Origin: an uncultured Salinisphaerales bacterium
GTDB lineage: Bacteria; Pseudomonadota; Gammaproteobacteria; Nevskiales; CAJXLF01
Direction of reading: 5' to 3'
NCBI GenBank assembly: GCA_913055805.1
Contig: CAJXLF010000001.1
Span: 272,761-336,760, forward strand
Length of the DNA: 64,000 bases
The translations under genes were made by a program, and so were the position numbers. Position 1 is the first letter of the stretch; each line of letters opens with the position of its first letter. This document shows, piece after piece, positions 1 through 8,168 of the stretch. The notes beneath the pieces are model-generated. The model was not told where the DNA came from. It searched no databases and was given only the letters and a program-made list of their open reading frames with translations.

Positions 1-2
1 TT

Positions 3-560
3 GCCGTGTTGCTCGATGAAAATGAACGCGAAGGTGCGCGCGTGCTGCTGATGCGCCGGGCCAAACGTCCGGGTGATCCCTGGTCGGGAGATATGTCTTT
101 CCCCGGTGGCCGCATGTCTCCGCCCGACATGAACCCGCTGGATACGGCTATCAGGGAAACGGCCGAGGAAATCGGTTTGCAGGTTGCAGCCGACAGCTTC
201 ATAGGGCGTTTATCGGATGTGGTGACACGCAAGCATGAACACTGGCGGCCCATGATCGTGACCCCCTACATCTTCCGCCTGCAGTCCGAGCTGGATCTGA
301 CGCTGGGTGATGAGGCGGTCAAGGTGATCCAGGTGCCGCTGAGTTATTTCGCCGATGCCGCCAATCGTGAATTGATGCACTGGAATACAGGGCGCATGAC
401 ATGGGAAATGCCCTGCTATTTTTATGAGGGTTGCCGTATCTGGGGTCTGACGTTGTTGATGCTCAGGGAACTGGTGCAGTTGCAGCATGGCACCCGCTGG
501 CAGGCCATGCGGATCAGTTTCGGTCAGCCGCGTGGAGAAGTGCTCAAGCGCAAACCCTGA
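3..560 (+). CDS. Nudix hydrolase, CoA-pyrophosphatase (NudL)-like, 5' truncated
   Basis: The frame is open from the first bases of the window, so the real start lies upstream; the first start-like codon inside is GTG at 6. Counting from there, the Nudix box spans about residues 34-58: GG, an Asp six residues after the second G, then RETAEEIGL. That spacing and the intervening Asp match NudL-type enzymes that cleave CoA and related diphosphates, not MutT. The metal-binding RExxEE residues are intact. It converges on the acyltransferase gene ending at 565. The substrate is inferred from motif spacing alone; the protein is probably cytoplasmic. Confidence 0.85.
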   Translation, partial: AVLLDENEREGARVLLMRRAKRPGDPWSGDMSFPGGRMSPPDMNPLDTAIRETAEEIGLQVAADSFIGRLSDVVTRKHEHWRPMIVTPYIFRLQSELDLTLGDEAVKVIQVPLSYFADAANRELMHWNTGRMTWEMPCYFYEGCRIWGLTLLMLRELVQLQHGTRWQAMRISFGQPRGEVLKRKP

Positions 561-564
561 GCGG

Positions 565-1929
565 TCATGCGGCGTTGGCGCGCTCCAGCAGTGCGTCAAA
601 TTCTGACTGTATATAGGCGCCCAGTTTTTCCGGATCCGGCAGCATGCGGGCGTCGGCAGCTATACCTATGTGGGCATTGCCGGCATAGCGCATGGCTGAT
701 ATCGAAAGGCCGATACCGTGATAGATGATGTTCATGGGATAAGCGGCCAGTATGCGGTAGCCGGCCACACTGACCTGTCGCACCGGCCCGGGCATATAGG
801 TGGTGATGGCGCTGGCGGTGGCCAGGATGCGTCCGGAATTCATCAGCCGCAGGCCGGCCCGGGCGGCCAGATCCACCAGGCGCACAGAAGCGTTCAGCCA
901 CAGAATTTTCGCCCGTTCCCATTTCGGCGGCAGTTGCCGCTTCAGGGCGCGGGCACAGCGCTGTTTCATCGCTTCCAGCCGTTTGACCGGATCGTCTATG
1001 CGCGTACCCAGGGTGACACGCGTGATGTTGGCCTGATTGGCGGCAGTTTCCTGGGATTCGCTGAACATGGTGGAGATGGGCATGTTCGCGTGCATGGAGC
1101 GTTCCGGGAGCTCGCCTTTTTCCAGCAGGTAGCGGCGCAACGCGCCGGAATATATCGACATCAGGACTTCATTCTCCGAAGAGCCATATCGGCGGTTGAT
1201 TCGCCGGATATCCTTGAGTGAAATGTCCAGCGTAGCGTAGCTGCGCCGGCCAGATATGGGGCCGGTAAAACGCGAGGCCTGGGGCGCGCGTTTGCCGCTT
1301 GGCTTGCCCCGGTAGAGTTGCAGGAACAGCCAGACCAGGCTGATGGCAACAAGGTTATAGAGCAGGCGTATGGGATGTTGCAGCAATCCCTTCAGGCTGA
1401 GCCAGAGACCCTCGGCCACGCCGGGCGTGGGACGTGGCGGCCAGATGGGTTCGACTGAGCCGGTTTCCTCCACTGTGCGGGCAAACATCTTGACGGCGTT
1501 GAGGCCGTCGGCGCAGGCGTGATGAAGTTTCAGAATCAGCGCATGTTGGCCGTTTTCCAGTCCGTCGATGAGATGGAACTCCCACAGGGGTTCAGTGCGA
1601 TCCATGGGCCGGGGGAACAACTTTTCCGCCAATGCGTGCAGCTGCCGGGTGTTGCCCGGTGACTCAAGTACATGGTGGGTGATGTGTTTTTCCACGTCCA
1701 TCCGGCCGTCATTCAGCCAGTAGGGATAGTCGTGAATTAAATGGCTATACCACAGTCGCTGATGATGACGTTCATTACGCAGGGCGCCGATCTTCAGCTG
1801 GGTCAGCAACTCGCGGATGCTGTCTTCGGAACTGGGGCCTTCCAGCATGATCAGCAGCCCCATGTTCAACGGGCATTCGGGGGTTTCCAGTCCGAGGAAC
1901 TGTGCATCGAAGGCGGTTAACTGCTGCAT
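565..1929 (-). CDS. Wax ester synthase / acyl-CoA:diacylglycerol acyltransferase (WS/DGAT)
   Basis: A 454-residue member of the WS/DGAT family, which joins acyl-CoA to a fatty alcohol or diacylglycerol to make storage wax esters or triacylglycerol at the inner membrane. The catalytic HHxxxDG motif is HHACADG at residues 136-142, preceded by the usual PLWEFHLIDGL block (114-124). The N-terminal segment around LETPECPLNMG is also typical. The start ATG overlaps the end of the upstream paralogue by 13 bases and has no clear Shine-Dalgarno, so translation is probably coupled. Which acceptor it prefers cannot be read from sequence. Confidence 0.93.
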   Translation of the reverse strand: MQQLTAFDAQFLGLETPECPLNMGLLIMLEGPSSEDSIRELLTQLKIGALRNERHHQRLWYSHLIHDYPYWLNDGRMDVEKHITHHVLESPGNTRQLHALAEKLFPRPMDRTEPLWEFHLIDGLENGQHALILKLHHACADGLNAVKMFARTVEETGSVEPIWPPRPTPGVAEGLWLSLKGLLQHPIRLLYNLVAISLVWLFLQLYRGKPSGKRAPQASRFTGPISGRRSYATLDISLKDIRRINRRYGSSENEVLMSIYSGALRRYLLEKGELPERSMHANMPISTMFSESQETAANQANITRVTLGTRIDDPVKRLEAMKQRCARALKRQLPPKWERAKILWLNASVRLVDLAARAGLRLMNSGRILATASAITTYMPGPVRQVSVAGYRILAAYPMNIIYHGIGLSISAMRYAGNAHIGIAADARMLPDPEKLGAYIQSEFDALLERANAA

Positions 1930-3347
1930 GGCCCGGGTTTTTTTTTGGAAAGCTGGTATAGCTCAGTCAGTGCTTCCTGCATGAGGTCGGCGAAATGATC
2001 GGGGTCCGGTAACTGTTTCTGGTCAGCGATGATGCCGAAATGCAGGTCGCTGCGGTATCGCACTGCCGAGATGAACAGACCGCCGCCATGGTGATTCACA
2101 CTGACAGGGTGCATGCCTACGACCTCGCGTCCGCTGATATGCGCGGTTCTGCCAGGCCCGGGAATGAGGGTGGAAATAATATTCGCATTGGGGCGAACCA
2201 TGTTCCTGGACAGCATCTTCATGTACATGCTTGCCAGCGATCGGATGGTGGTCGGCGGCAATAGCGTCATGCGTTCCAGCAGGCGCCGGTTCCACTTTTC
2301 CCGCGCCCTGTTGGCTGAGCGGTGCAGGCGGGACTTTATGGTGGCCAGGCGTTTGACCGGGTCTTCAACCGTGGTCGCCAGTGAACTTCGGTAGAAAGTC
2401 AGCTGGTTGGCAGAGCCGGGGCGTTTTTCATCACCGATAATGGCCATGGGCAGGCCGGTATACAACGAACGATCAGGCAATTCGTCGTGTTCAAGCAGAT
2501 ACTGGCGAAGCGCACCGGAGATGACAGCCAGAAAAACCTCGTTGCGTGAACAGTCCTGGGCCGCACAAATGTCGCGAATCCTGTCCAGAGGCAGCTGACC
2601 GTGCGTATAGCTGCGTGACGCGCAGAGCATGCCGTTGAAGCGTGTGACGGGTGCTGTATAGGGGTTGGTCAGCCGGCGTTGCAGGTAGAACTTGTTCAGA
2701 AAAAACAGATGCTGGGCAAGTTTGCCCAGAAAGGAAAACAGGAGGCGTTTGGCCAGATTCAGTTGTACCGGCTTGGCTGCCAGTGTTTCGGAACCGGCAT
2801 CGCTGCCTGCTTCTTCAAGCTGTCTGACACGGGCGCTGTTGATGCCGGCCAGACTCAGCACCATCTGGATGCCGGTCACGCCATCCGCCAGAGCGTGATG
2901 GACCTTGCCGATGACAGCTGTTTCTCCGTCCTGCAATCCGCGGATCAGATGAACTTCCCATAGCGGTTTGCTGCGGCTCAGGGGCAGTTGCACAAGGTCG
3001 GCCACAAATTGATTGAATTCACGGCTGTCGGAAGCGGCATTCAGGTGATGGATCTGTAAATGCCTGTCGGGGTCGAAGTCATCATCATGAATCCAGGCGG
3101 GAAAGTTGAAACTGAGCGTCGCCGGCCGGATTTTCTTCTGCAAGCGCCGCATGAGAACGGAGTCCTCATTGATGATGTCGCGAATACGTTGTTCCAGCGC
3201 CGCCTCGTCGCCGCGCGCCAGAATCAGCAGCAGCGCCACGTTCATGGAGCATTCGGGAGTCTCGATATCCAGGAAGAGTGAATCGGCGCCGCTCAGTACC
3301 TGGGGTGCCTCTCCCGGTTTCAGGGAATGTTCGGAATTAGATTGCAA
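1917..3347 (-). CDS. Wax ester synthase / diacylglycerol acyltransferase (WS/DGAT), second copy
   Basis: A 476-residue paralogue of the downstream acyltransferase. Its active-site motif is HHALADG at residues 150-156, and PLWEVHLIRGL precedes it. The two proteins share the family N-terminal pattern (LDIETPECSMN here). The frame is closed by a TAA upstream and the only start codon ahead of the conserved block is TTG at 3347, so a TTG start is inferred; its Shine-Dalgarno is weak. The pair forms a two-gene leftward operon. Tandem WS/DGAT copies with different acceptor or chain-length preference are common in oil-storing marine bacteria. Confidence 0.92.
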   Translation of the reverse strand: MQSNSEHSLKPGEAPQVLSGADSLFLDIETPECSMNVALLLILARGDEAALEQRIRDIINEDSVLMRRLQKKIRPATLSFNFPAWIHDDDFDPDRHLQIHHLNAASDSREFNQFVADLVQLPLSRSKPLWEVHLIRGLQDGETAVIGKVHHALADGVTGIQMVLSLAGINSARVRQLEEAGSDAGSETLAAKPVQLNLAKRLLFSFLGKLAQHLFFLNKFYLQRRLTNPYTAPVTRFNGMLCASRSYTHGQLPLDRIRDICAAQDCSRNEVFLAVISGALRQYLLEHDELPDRSLYTGLPMAIIGDEKRPGSANQLTFYRSSLATTVEDPVKRLATIKSRLHRSANRAREKWNRRLLERMTLLPPTTIRSLASMYMKMLSRNMVRPNANIISTLIPGPGRTAHISGREVVGMHPVSVNHHGGGLFISAVRYRSDLHFGIIADQKQLPDPDHFADLMQEALTELYQLSKKKPGPCSS

Positions 3348-3442
3348 GTCGAGACCGCCGGTTCTGCCGTGATATCTGTGTTGTGTAACAAGGCCTTATA
3401 GGAGCCGCATTATAGTCATGAGCGCATGGGAATTGTTCAAGC

Positions 3443-3688
3443 TCAAGTCTGGTATTTATCTTTCCATTCCTCATAGGGCATACCGTAAATGATTTCACGG
3501 GCCCTGTCGTAATCGATTTCCTCGCCCTTTTCCGCGGCGGCGGCCATGTACCACTTGGCCAGGCAGTTGCGGCAAAAGCCGGCGAGTTTCATCAGATCGA
3601 TGTTCTGTACATCCTTGCGACTGTCCAGATGCTCAAGCAGTTGCCTGAAGGCGGCGGCTTCGATTTCGGTGCGAATGCTGTCCTGCAT
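3443..3688 (-). CDS. DUF1244 family protein
   Basis: An 81-residue protein with the DUF1244 signature GFCRNCLAKWY and the downstream acidic stretch ending in YGMPYEEWK. The function of the family is unknown; it is small, soluble and widespread in proteobacteria. The longer frame reaches 3745, but an AGGA sits seven bases ahead of the ATG at 3688 and homology starts there, so that start is chosen. Two conserved Cys residues (CxxC) could bind a metal, which is inference. It is divergent from the ApbA-type reductase gene. Confidence 0.85.
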   Translation of the reverse strand: MQDSIRTEIEAAAFRQLLEHLDSRKDVQNIDLMKLAGFCRNCLAKWYMAAAAEKGEEIDYDRAREIIYGMPYEEWKDKYQT

Positions 3689-3761
3689 TGCCATTCCTGC
3701 TGGATTTAGGGAAGCTAGTGGGAATGATACCGGTTGAGTATGCACAGGGGCAGTCTACAGC

Positions 3762-4772
3762 GTGAATCTCATCATAGGCACGGGGGCGGTAGGGACCATT
3801 CTGGCGGCCTTTCTAAGCAAGGCGCGGCACAAGGTGCAATGCTGTGTGCGCGAGGTGGAGCTGGCCGATTACGAGGCGGCCAGGTCCATGAAAGTGGAGC
3901 GCGTGACAGGGGGGCCGCCGATGGAATTCCCGTCTCCACCTCTTGTGGTCAAGCCACAGCTGGACGGCGTTGAATATGTGTTTATCTGCGTCAAGTACCC
4001 CGATCTGGCCGCCGTTATGGACCAGCTGCCGGAGAAGCTGCCCGAGGGCGTGACGCTGGTCGCCTGCATGAACGGCATTGGCGCGGCGCATCAGTTGCGT
4101 CAACGCTTCCCGGACACGCCTGTGGCGCAGATGACCATCATGTTCAATGCGCGTCTTTACGAACCCTTGCATGTGCGCATTACCACGCGGCCGGAAGTGC
4201 ATATCAATACCGATGACAAAACCCTGCTGCAGCTTTTCGACAACAGCGGCATGATGGCGCACCGTGCGGAAGACGAGTCCGTGGCCTGGGGGCGTCTGCT
4301 CATCAGCCTGCAGAATGCGGTCTGCACCATTACCCACAGTGGCTTCAAGGCGGTATATACCAACCGTGATCTCAACCACGTGCTCCTGGCTTCGGTGGAT
4401 GAGGCCGTGGCCGTGCTGGAGCACGCCAGTATTCGTTTCCGCCTGCCGACCTTTCTGCCGTTTCCGCTGGCACGGCGGCTGTTGCACGTAGGCTGGCTGG
4501 CCTGGTGGTGGGGCCGTCTGCGGGCTGGCTGGACCGAAGAATCCTACCCGTCCATGGTGGCCGATATTGATCGTGGCAATCTGACTGAAATTGATCAGCT
4601 CAACGGCGAGATTGTGCGTATTGGCCGCGAGCAGGGTGTGCCGACGCCGGTGAACTCACGAATCGTGGAACTGGTGCATGCCATGGAGGGAAAGCCGGGC
4701 GGCAGCTATAAAACACCTTCGGATCTGCGTGAAATTATCGACAAAGCGCTGGCTGGAGCCGGGGCGAAATAA
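3762..4772 (+). CDS. Ketopantoate reductase (ApbA/PanE) family oxidoreductase
   Basis: A 336-residue NADP-binding reductase. The N-terminal Rossmann loop is GTGAVG at residues 6-11, and the C-terminal helical domain carries the family block with NAVCTITHSGF. In the classic pathway the family reduces 2-dehydropantoate to pantoate for CoA synthesis, but many paralogues act on other 2-oxo acids. No pantothenate gene lies nearby, so I do not assign panE. The start is GTG at 3762 with only a poor ribosome site. The MAPEG gene follows 27 bases downstream and may be cotranscribed. Confidence 0.82.
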   Translation: MNLIIGTGAVGTILAAFLSKARHKVQCCVREVELADYEAARSMKVERVTGGPPMEFPSPPLVVKPQLDGVEYVFICVKYPDLAAVMDQLPEKLPEGVTLVACMNGIGAAHQLRQRFPDTPVAQMTIMFNARLYEPLHVRITTRPEVHINTDDKTLLQLFDNSGMMAHRAEDESVAWGRLLISLQNAVCTITHSGFKAVYTNRDLNHVLLASVDEAVAVLEHASIRFRLPTFLPFPLARRLLHVGWLAWWWGRLRAGWTEESYPSMVADIDRGNLTEIDQLNGEIVRIGREQGVPTPVNSRIVELVHAMEGKPGGSYKTPSDLREIIDKALAGAGAK

Positions 4773-4799
4773 GAAACATCCATAAACCGGGAGATATCC

Positions 4800-5180
4800 A
4801 TGTTTCCGATCACCATTGCCTTTGGCACCCTGATACTGGCCCTGATAACGCTGCTTGCCATGAACACGACCCGGGTGCGTGGCAAGACGCCGCGCGATCC
4901 TTCGCCGCAACAGCGTGAAGCTCTGCGCCGGGCCATCCGCACGCATGGCAACAACTTCGAACACGGTATCCCGGTGATCCTGCTGATGCTGTTTTACGAG
5001 CTCAATGGCGGCGATGCCAATATTCTTTGCGGCATTGGTACGGTTTATCTGCTGACACGCGTTGCGTACAGCTTCGGCTATCTCACCCGGCCGGCCAGCA
5101 TGCCGCAAATGATCGGCGCGGGTCTGACCTACCTGGTCGAGCTGTCACTGCTGGTGCTGGTGGGACTCAAGCTGCTTTAG
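4800..5180 (+). CDS. MAPEG family membrane protein
   Basis: A 126-residue inner-membrane protein with about four hydrophobic segments. The loop after the first segment holds RAIRTHGNNFEHGIP, the characteristic MAPEG sequence (membrane-associated proteins in eicosanoid and glutathione metabolism), followed by TRVAYSFGYL. Bacterial members are often called glutathione-transferase-like, but most are uncharacterised. A clear GGGAG lies seven bases before the ATG. It sits behind the ApbA-type reductase and converges with the cyclase gene, 23 bases away. Confidence 0.85.
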   Translation: MFPITIAFGTLILALITLLAMNTTRVRGKTPRDPSPQQREALRRAIRTHGNNFEHGIPVILLMLFYELNGGDANILCGIGTVYLLTRVAYSFGYLTRPASMPQMIGAGLTYLVELSLLVLVGLKLL

Positions 5181-5203
5181 GTGACTGAAGAAGGCCGCAG
5201 CCT

Positions 5204-6604
5204 TTATTCCTTGCCGAGTTCCTCGCGGCGATTGCGTCTGGCTTCGCGGCGCGCCTTGCGCCTAGCAGCAAGGCCGCGCCAGCGGCGTTTGCGCCGGGGT
5301 TTTGAATAGCTGGGCGCATGCTCTGCAAAAAGGGCCTGGATGGGGATGGGCTGCGGGAAACCTTTCAGCGGTTCCGGGCGGCGTTCTTCTGTCCTGATGC
5401 CGTCTTCGGCTTGCAGTTGCTGGGAGGTGCGCAGGTCGGCCAGTACTTCACCGTTCTCGGCCCGGTCACAGAGGCGGGCGGCCAGATTGACCGCATTACC
5501 GACCGCCACGTATTCCAGGCGTCCGGCTCCCTTGATGGCGCCTACCGTCATGGTGCCGGTGGCGATGCCAATGCCCATGCCGAGTTCCGGGGCAAGCTCC
5601 GCAAGCAGCTTCTGGGTGCGGTCCATGAGCTCCAGGCCAAGCAACGCCGCGCGCCGCGCATGATCCTCGATGGCAACCGGAGCGCCGACCAGAATCAGCA
5701 CGCCGTCGCCTGCATGATCCTTGATGGTGCCGCCATGCGCGGCCGCCACTTCTCCGACTACGTCGTAGTAGCGTTCCAGAATATCGATGACTTCACCCGA
5801 ATCGCGTTCACGGGCAAAGGCGGTAAAACCGCGCAGGTCACAGGCTACCGCGCTCAGCACCCGTCGTTCGCGTTGCAGGGCGCGGTCCAGACCCTCCTGC
5901 TGCACGATGCGGGCCACTTCCGGTGACAGGAACTGGCGCATGAACTGGCCGCGACGGCTTTGCAGGATGAGATAGCGCACCGAGCCGGACAGAAAGATCA
6001 GCAGGCCCATGGCTATGGTGACCGGTACCCATTCGGTATTGATGACCAGGGCGGCGGTCAGAAAGGGGGCGGCGAAGAACAGGGCGCGCAGGCGCGGGAC
6101 TTCCGCCCGGTCAATGCGGGCGATCAGCAGGATGCCAATGGCAATGGCGGACAGCAGCATGCTGGTGCCCAGAATGGGAATGAACACGGCCGCTTCGCCG
6201 GCCCGGGCGCGGATAAAGCCTTCCGCGTCGGTGGTGGCGTCTTCCGGGAAAATGGCCAGATAACCTAGCGACATCAGCCAGTAGATGATGGCCAGCAACT
6301 GGGAAAACCGGAACAGGATATTGGCGGCGCGCCGCGGTCCCGTTGAGGCGGTTTGTCCGATCAACCGCCCCCATTCGATACCGAAATAAATGGCCAGAAA
6401 TTCCAGCGTCAGCGTGAAAACCACGGCCTGCCAGGGCATGGCCCCGTCATCGCTGCGATCAGTGAGCAGATTGCAGCCAATCGCCAGCAGGCACCAGGCC
6501 AGCGCCCGGCTGGCGCGGTTGCTGCGATCAGTCCAGAGGAATATCAGCCCACTGCCAACCGTCAGCAGGCCGATGACCAGGAAAGGTATCTCGGGCAGGG
6601 GCAT
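5204..6604 (-). CDS. Membrane-bound class III adenylate/guanylate cyclase
   Basis: A 466-residue cyclase. The first 215 residues hold about six hydrophobic segments; the catalytic domain follows. Both metal-binding Asp are present, in CDLRGFT (D256) and HAGDGVLILVG (D300), as are the transition-state Asn and Arg of VNLAARL (N373, R377). At the base-recognition position before GNAVNLAARL, where adenylate cyclases carry Asp or Thr, there is Val366, so nucleotide specificity is unsure. The tail is strongly basic. A TTG at 6610 would overlap the upstream stop as TTGA; the ATG at 6604 is chosen because an AGG sits eight bases upstream. It is the last gene of a three-gene operon. Confidence 0.9.
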   Translation of the reverse strand: MPLPEIPFLVIGLLTVGSGLIFLWTDRSNRASRALAWCLLAIGCNLLTDRSDDGAMPWQAVVFTLTLEFLAIYFGIEWGRLIGQTASTGPRRAANILFRFSQLLAIIYWLMSLGYLAIFPEDATTDAEGFIRARAGEAAVFIPILGTSMLLSAIAIGILLIARIDRAEVPRLRALFFAAPFLTAALVINTEWVPVTIAMGLLIFLSGSVRYLILQSRRGQFMRQFLSPEVARIVQQEGLDRALQRERRVLSAVACDLRGFTAFARERDSGEVIDILERYYDVVGEVAAAHGGTIKDHAGDGVLILVGAPVAIEDHARRAALLGLELMDRTQKLLAELAPELGMGIGIATGTMTVGAIKGAGRLEYVAVGNAVNLAARLCDRAENGEVLADLRTSQQLQAEDGIRTEERRPEPLKGFPQPIPIQALFAEHAPSYSKPRRKRRWRGLAARRKARREARRNRREELGKE

Positions 6605-6606
6605 GT

Positions 6607-7572
6607 TCAACCTGTGATAGTCGGCTGCTGGCGGTCGAGCCAGACTTCAAGGCCCTGGGTATTCAGTTCGATGTCCATCTCCAGCAATTTGCGTATCTGT
6701 TCCTGCGGCAAGCGGCAACCATGCAGACTCAACAACTCCAGGTAATGCGCCATCAGCCGTTCCCTGATGCATGCATGACGCGCGTCGTTTGCATGACATT
6801 CACGCGCGACGCTCACATGGTACTGGATATCCTTTTTCAGGCGCGCCGCCAGTGCCGGCACGTCCTCGACCTTGCCGTAATGCGTGAGATACATCACCGC
6901 CGGTTCATAGCCAAGCATGCGGTCCAGCGAGTTCATCCAGGCTTCAGGATCGAACTGTACCGGCGTGGTGGTGGCCATGATGAAGGGGCCGTTGTCGGTA
7001 TCAAATTCACGATAGGAGAGGCCAAAGGTATCGCCGGTAAAAAAGCCGTTACTGGTTTCATCATAAACGCAGAAATGGTGTCTGGCATGGCCGGGTGTAT
7101 CCAGAAACATCAGGTTGCGGCCATCGCCGAAGGACAGACTCGACCCATCCTCCCGGACCACGACCCGGTCCTTGTCTACCGGAGGTATTTCGCCGTAGAC
7201 CCGTTGCATGGTGGCCTCGCCGTAGACGGCGGTAGCGCCTGCATAGAGTTTGGCCGGGTCGATCATATGCGCCGCACCGCGCGGGTGGATGGCCAGTTCG
7301 GCGTTGGGGCATTCCCGCATCAACAGGCCCACACCGCCCGCATGGTCAAGATGTACATGGGTCGGGATTACGTAGCGCACCTGCTCCGTTGTGAGACCGG
7401 CGGCGGCAAGTGCCTTGAGCATGCCCGGCACGCTGTGTGTAGTGCCGGTTTCGATGAAGGCGGCTTCCTCGCCCGAGACCATCATGTAGCAAGCGGCCAG
7501 CCCGGGTCGGTGCATGCCGCTGTCGATCAGGGTGATGCCGTGTCCGAGATCCTGAGTCGGCGGAAGCGTCAT
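6607..7572 (-). CDS. MBL-fold metallo-hydrolase
   Basis: A 321-residue cytoplasmic metallo-beta-lactamase-fold hydrolase. The zinc motif is HVHLDH at residues 72-77, followed by AGG as in glyoxalase II-like members; later HARHHF and TGDTFGL supply further ligands. It has no signal peptide. The start at 7572 is chosen because its ATGA overlaps the stop of the thioesterase, the classic coupled arrangement; an in-frame ATG at 7584 is less likely. The substrate is unknown. The operon context with a hotdog thioesterase suggests a thioester or lactone, which is inference. Confidence 0.87.
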   Translation of the reverse strand: MTLPPTQDLGHGITLIDSGMHRPGLAACYMMVSGEEAAFIETGTTHSVPGMLKALAAAGLTTEQVRYVIPTHVHLDHAGGVGLLMRECPNAELAIHPRGAAHMIDPAKLYAGATAVYGEATMQRVYGEIPPVDKDRVVVREDGSSLSFGDGRNLMFLDTPGHARHHFCVYDETSNGFFTGDTFGLSYREFDTDNGPFIMATTTPVQFDPEAWMNSLDRMLGYEPAVMYLTHYGKVEDVPALAARLKKDIQYHVSVARECHANDARHACIRERLMAHYLELLSLHGCRLPQEQIRKLLEMDIELNTQGLEVWLDRQQPTITG

Positions 7573-8012
7573 GTCGGGTTCCATTGCTGTGGACGTTCCA
7601 GCAGCGCCATGGTCAGGCGGCTGATGCAGGTGGGGCGGCCCTGTTCATCCTGCAGTTCTATGCTCCACACATGGGTCGAGCGCCCCAGGTGAACGGGGCG
7701 TGCGGTTCCCGTGACCAGGCCATTGCTTACCGAACGCAGGTGGTTGGCATTGATGTCGAGACCCACTGCGTAATGTGTCTCGGGGTTGAGGCAGAAATTC
7801 GCGCTCACGCTGCCCAGTGTCTCTGCCAGCACCACCGAGGCGCCGCCATGCAGAATGCCGAAGGGCTGATGTGTGCGCGCATCCACTGGCATGGTGGCCG
7901 AAATACTGCCCTCGTCCACTTTGGTGAATCGAATGCCGAGGCGTTCGTTTATGGTGTCCTTGTTGCTGTCGTTGAGTGTGTCCAGGTCGGGCGTCCGGAA
8001 CCAGATGCTCAT
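7569..8012 (-). CDS. Hotdog-fold acyl-CoA thioesterase, MenI/YdiI-like
   Basis: A 147-residue PaaI-type hotdog thioesterase. It closely follows the E. coli YdiI (MenI) pattern: ATMPVDARTHQPFG, then HGGASVVLAETLGS with HGG at residues 55-57 and the catalytic Glu at 64, then INANHLRS. YdiI hydrolyses 1,4-dihydroxy-2-naphthoyl-CoA but also many aryl and acyl-CoAs. No menaquinone genes are visible, so a broader acyl-CoA role is as likely. It is the first gene of a leftward operon with an MBL hydrolase and a cyclase, divergent from icmF. Confidence 0.9.
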   Translation of the reverse strand: MSIWFRTPDLDTLNDSNKDTINERLGIRFTKVDEGSISATMPVDARTHQPFGILHGGASVVLAETLGSVSANFCLNPETHYAVGLDINANHLRSVSNGLVTGTARPVHLGRSTHVWSIELQDEQGRPTCISRLTMALLERPQQWNPT

Positions 8013-8081
8013 GTTGTTCTCCGCAATATTGAGTGTCGCATTCTATGAGTCCGTGGCAGATTCCGCGACGATGAAGAAATC

Positions 8082-8098
8082 GAAATTACGGCAATTTC
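8082..8098. promoter_or_regulatory. Inverted repeat between thioesterase and icmF
   Basis: GAAATT and AATTTC face each other across five bases (ACGGC) in the 156-base divergent gap. The symmetry and size fit a dimeric repressor such as those that control acyl-CoA genes. The regulator is not encoded beside it, so this is only a candidate operator. Confidence 0.35.
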
Positions 8099-8168
8099 AA
8101 TTACCGGTGGTCTGCCGCACTATAAGCGTTAAAATTGACGGCTTGGTCATTATTTTGGATCAGTACCC

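Noticed and set aside
5191-5204. Possible terminator between the MAPEG and cyclase genes
   Set aside because: AAGGC and GCCTT make only five pairs with a broken T run; too weak.
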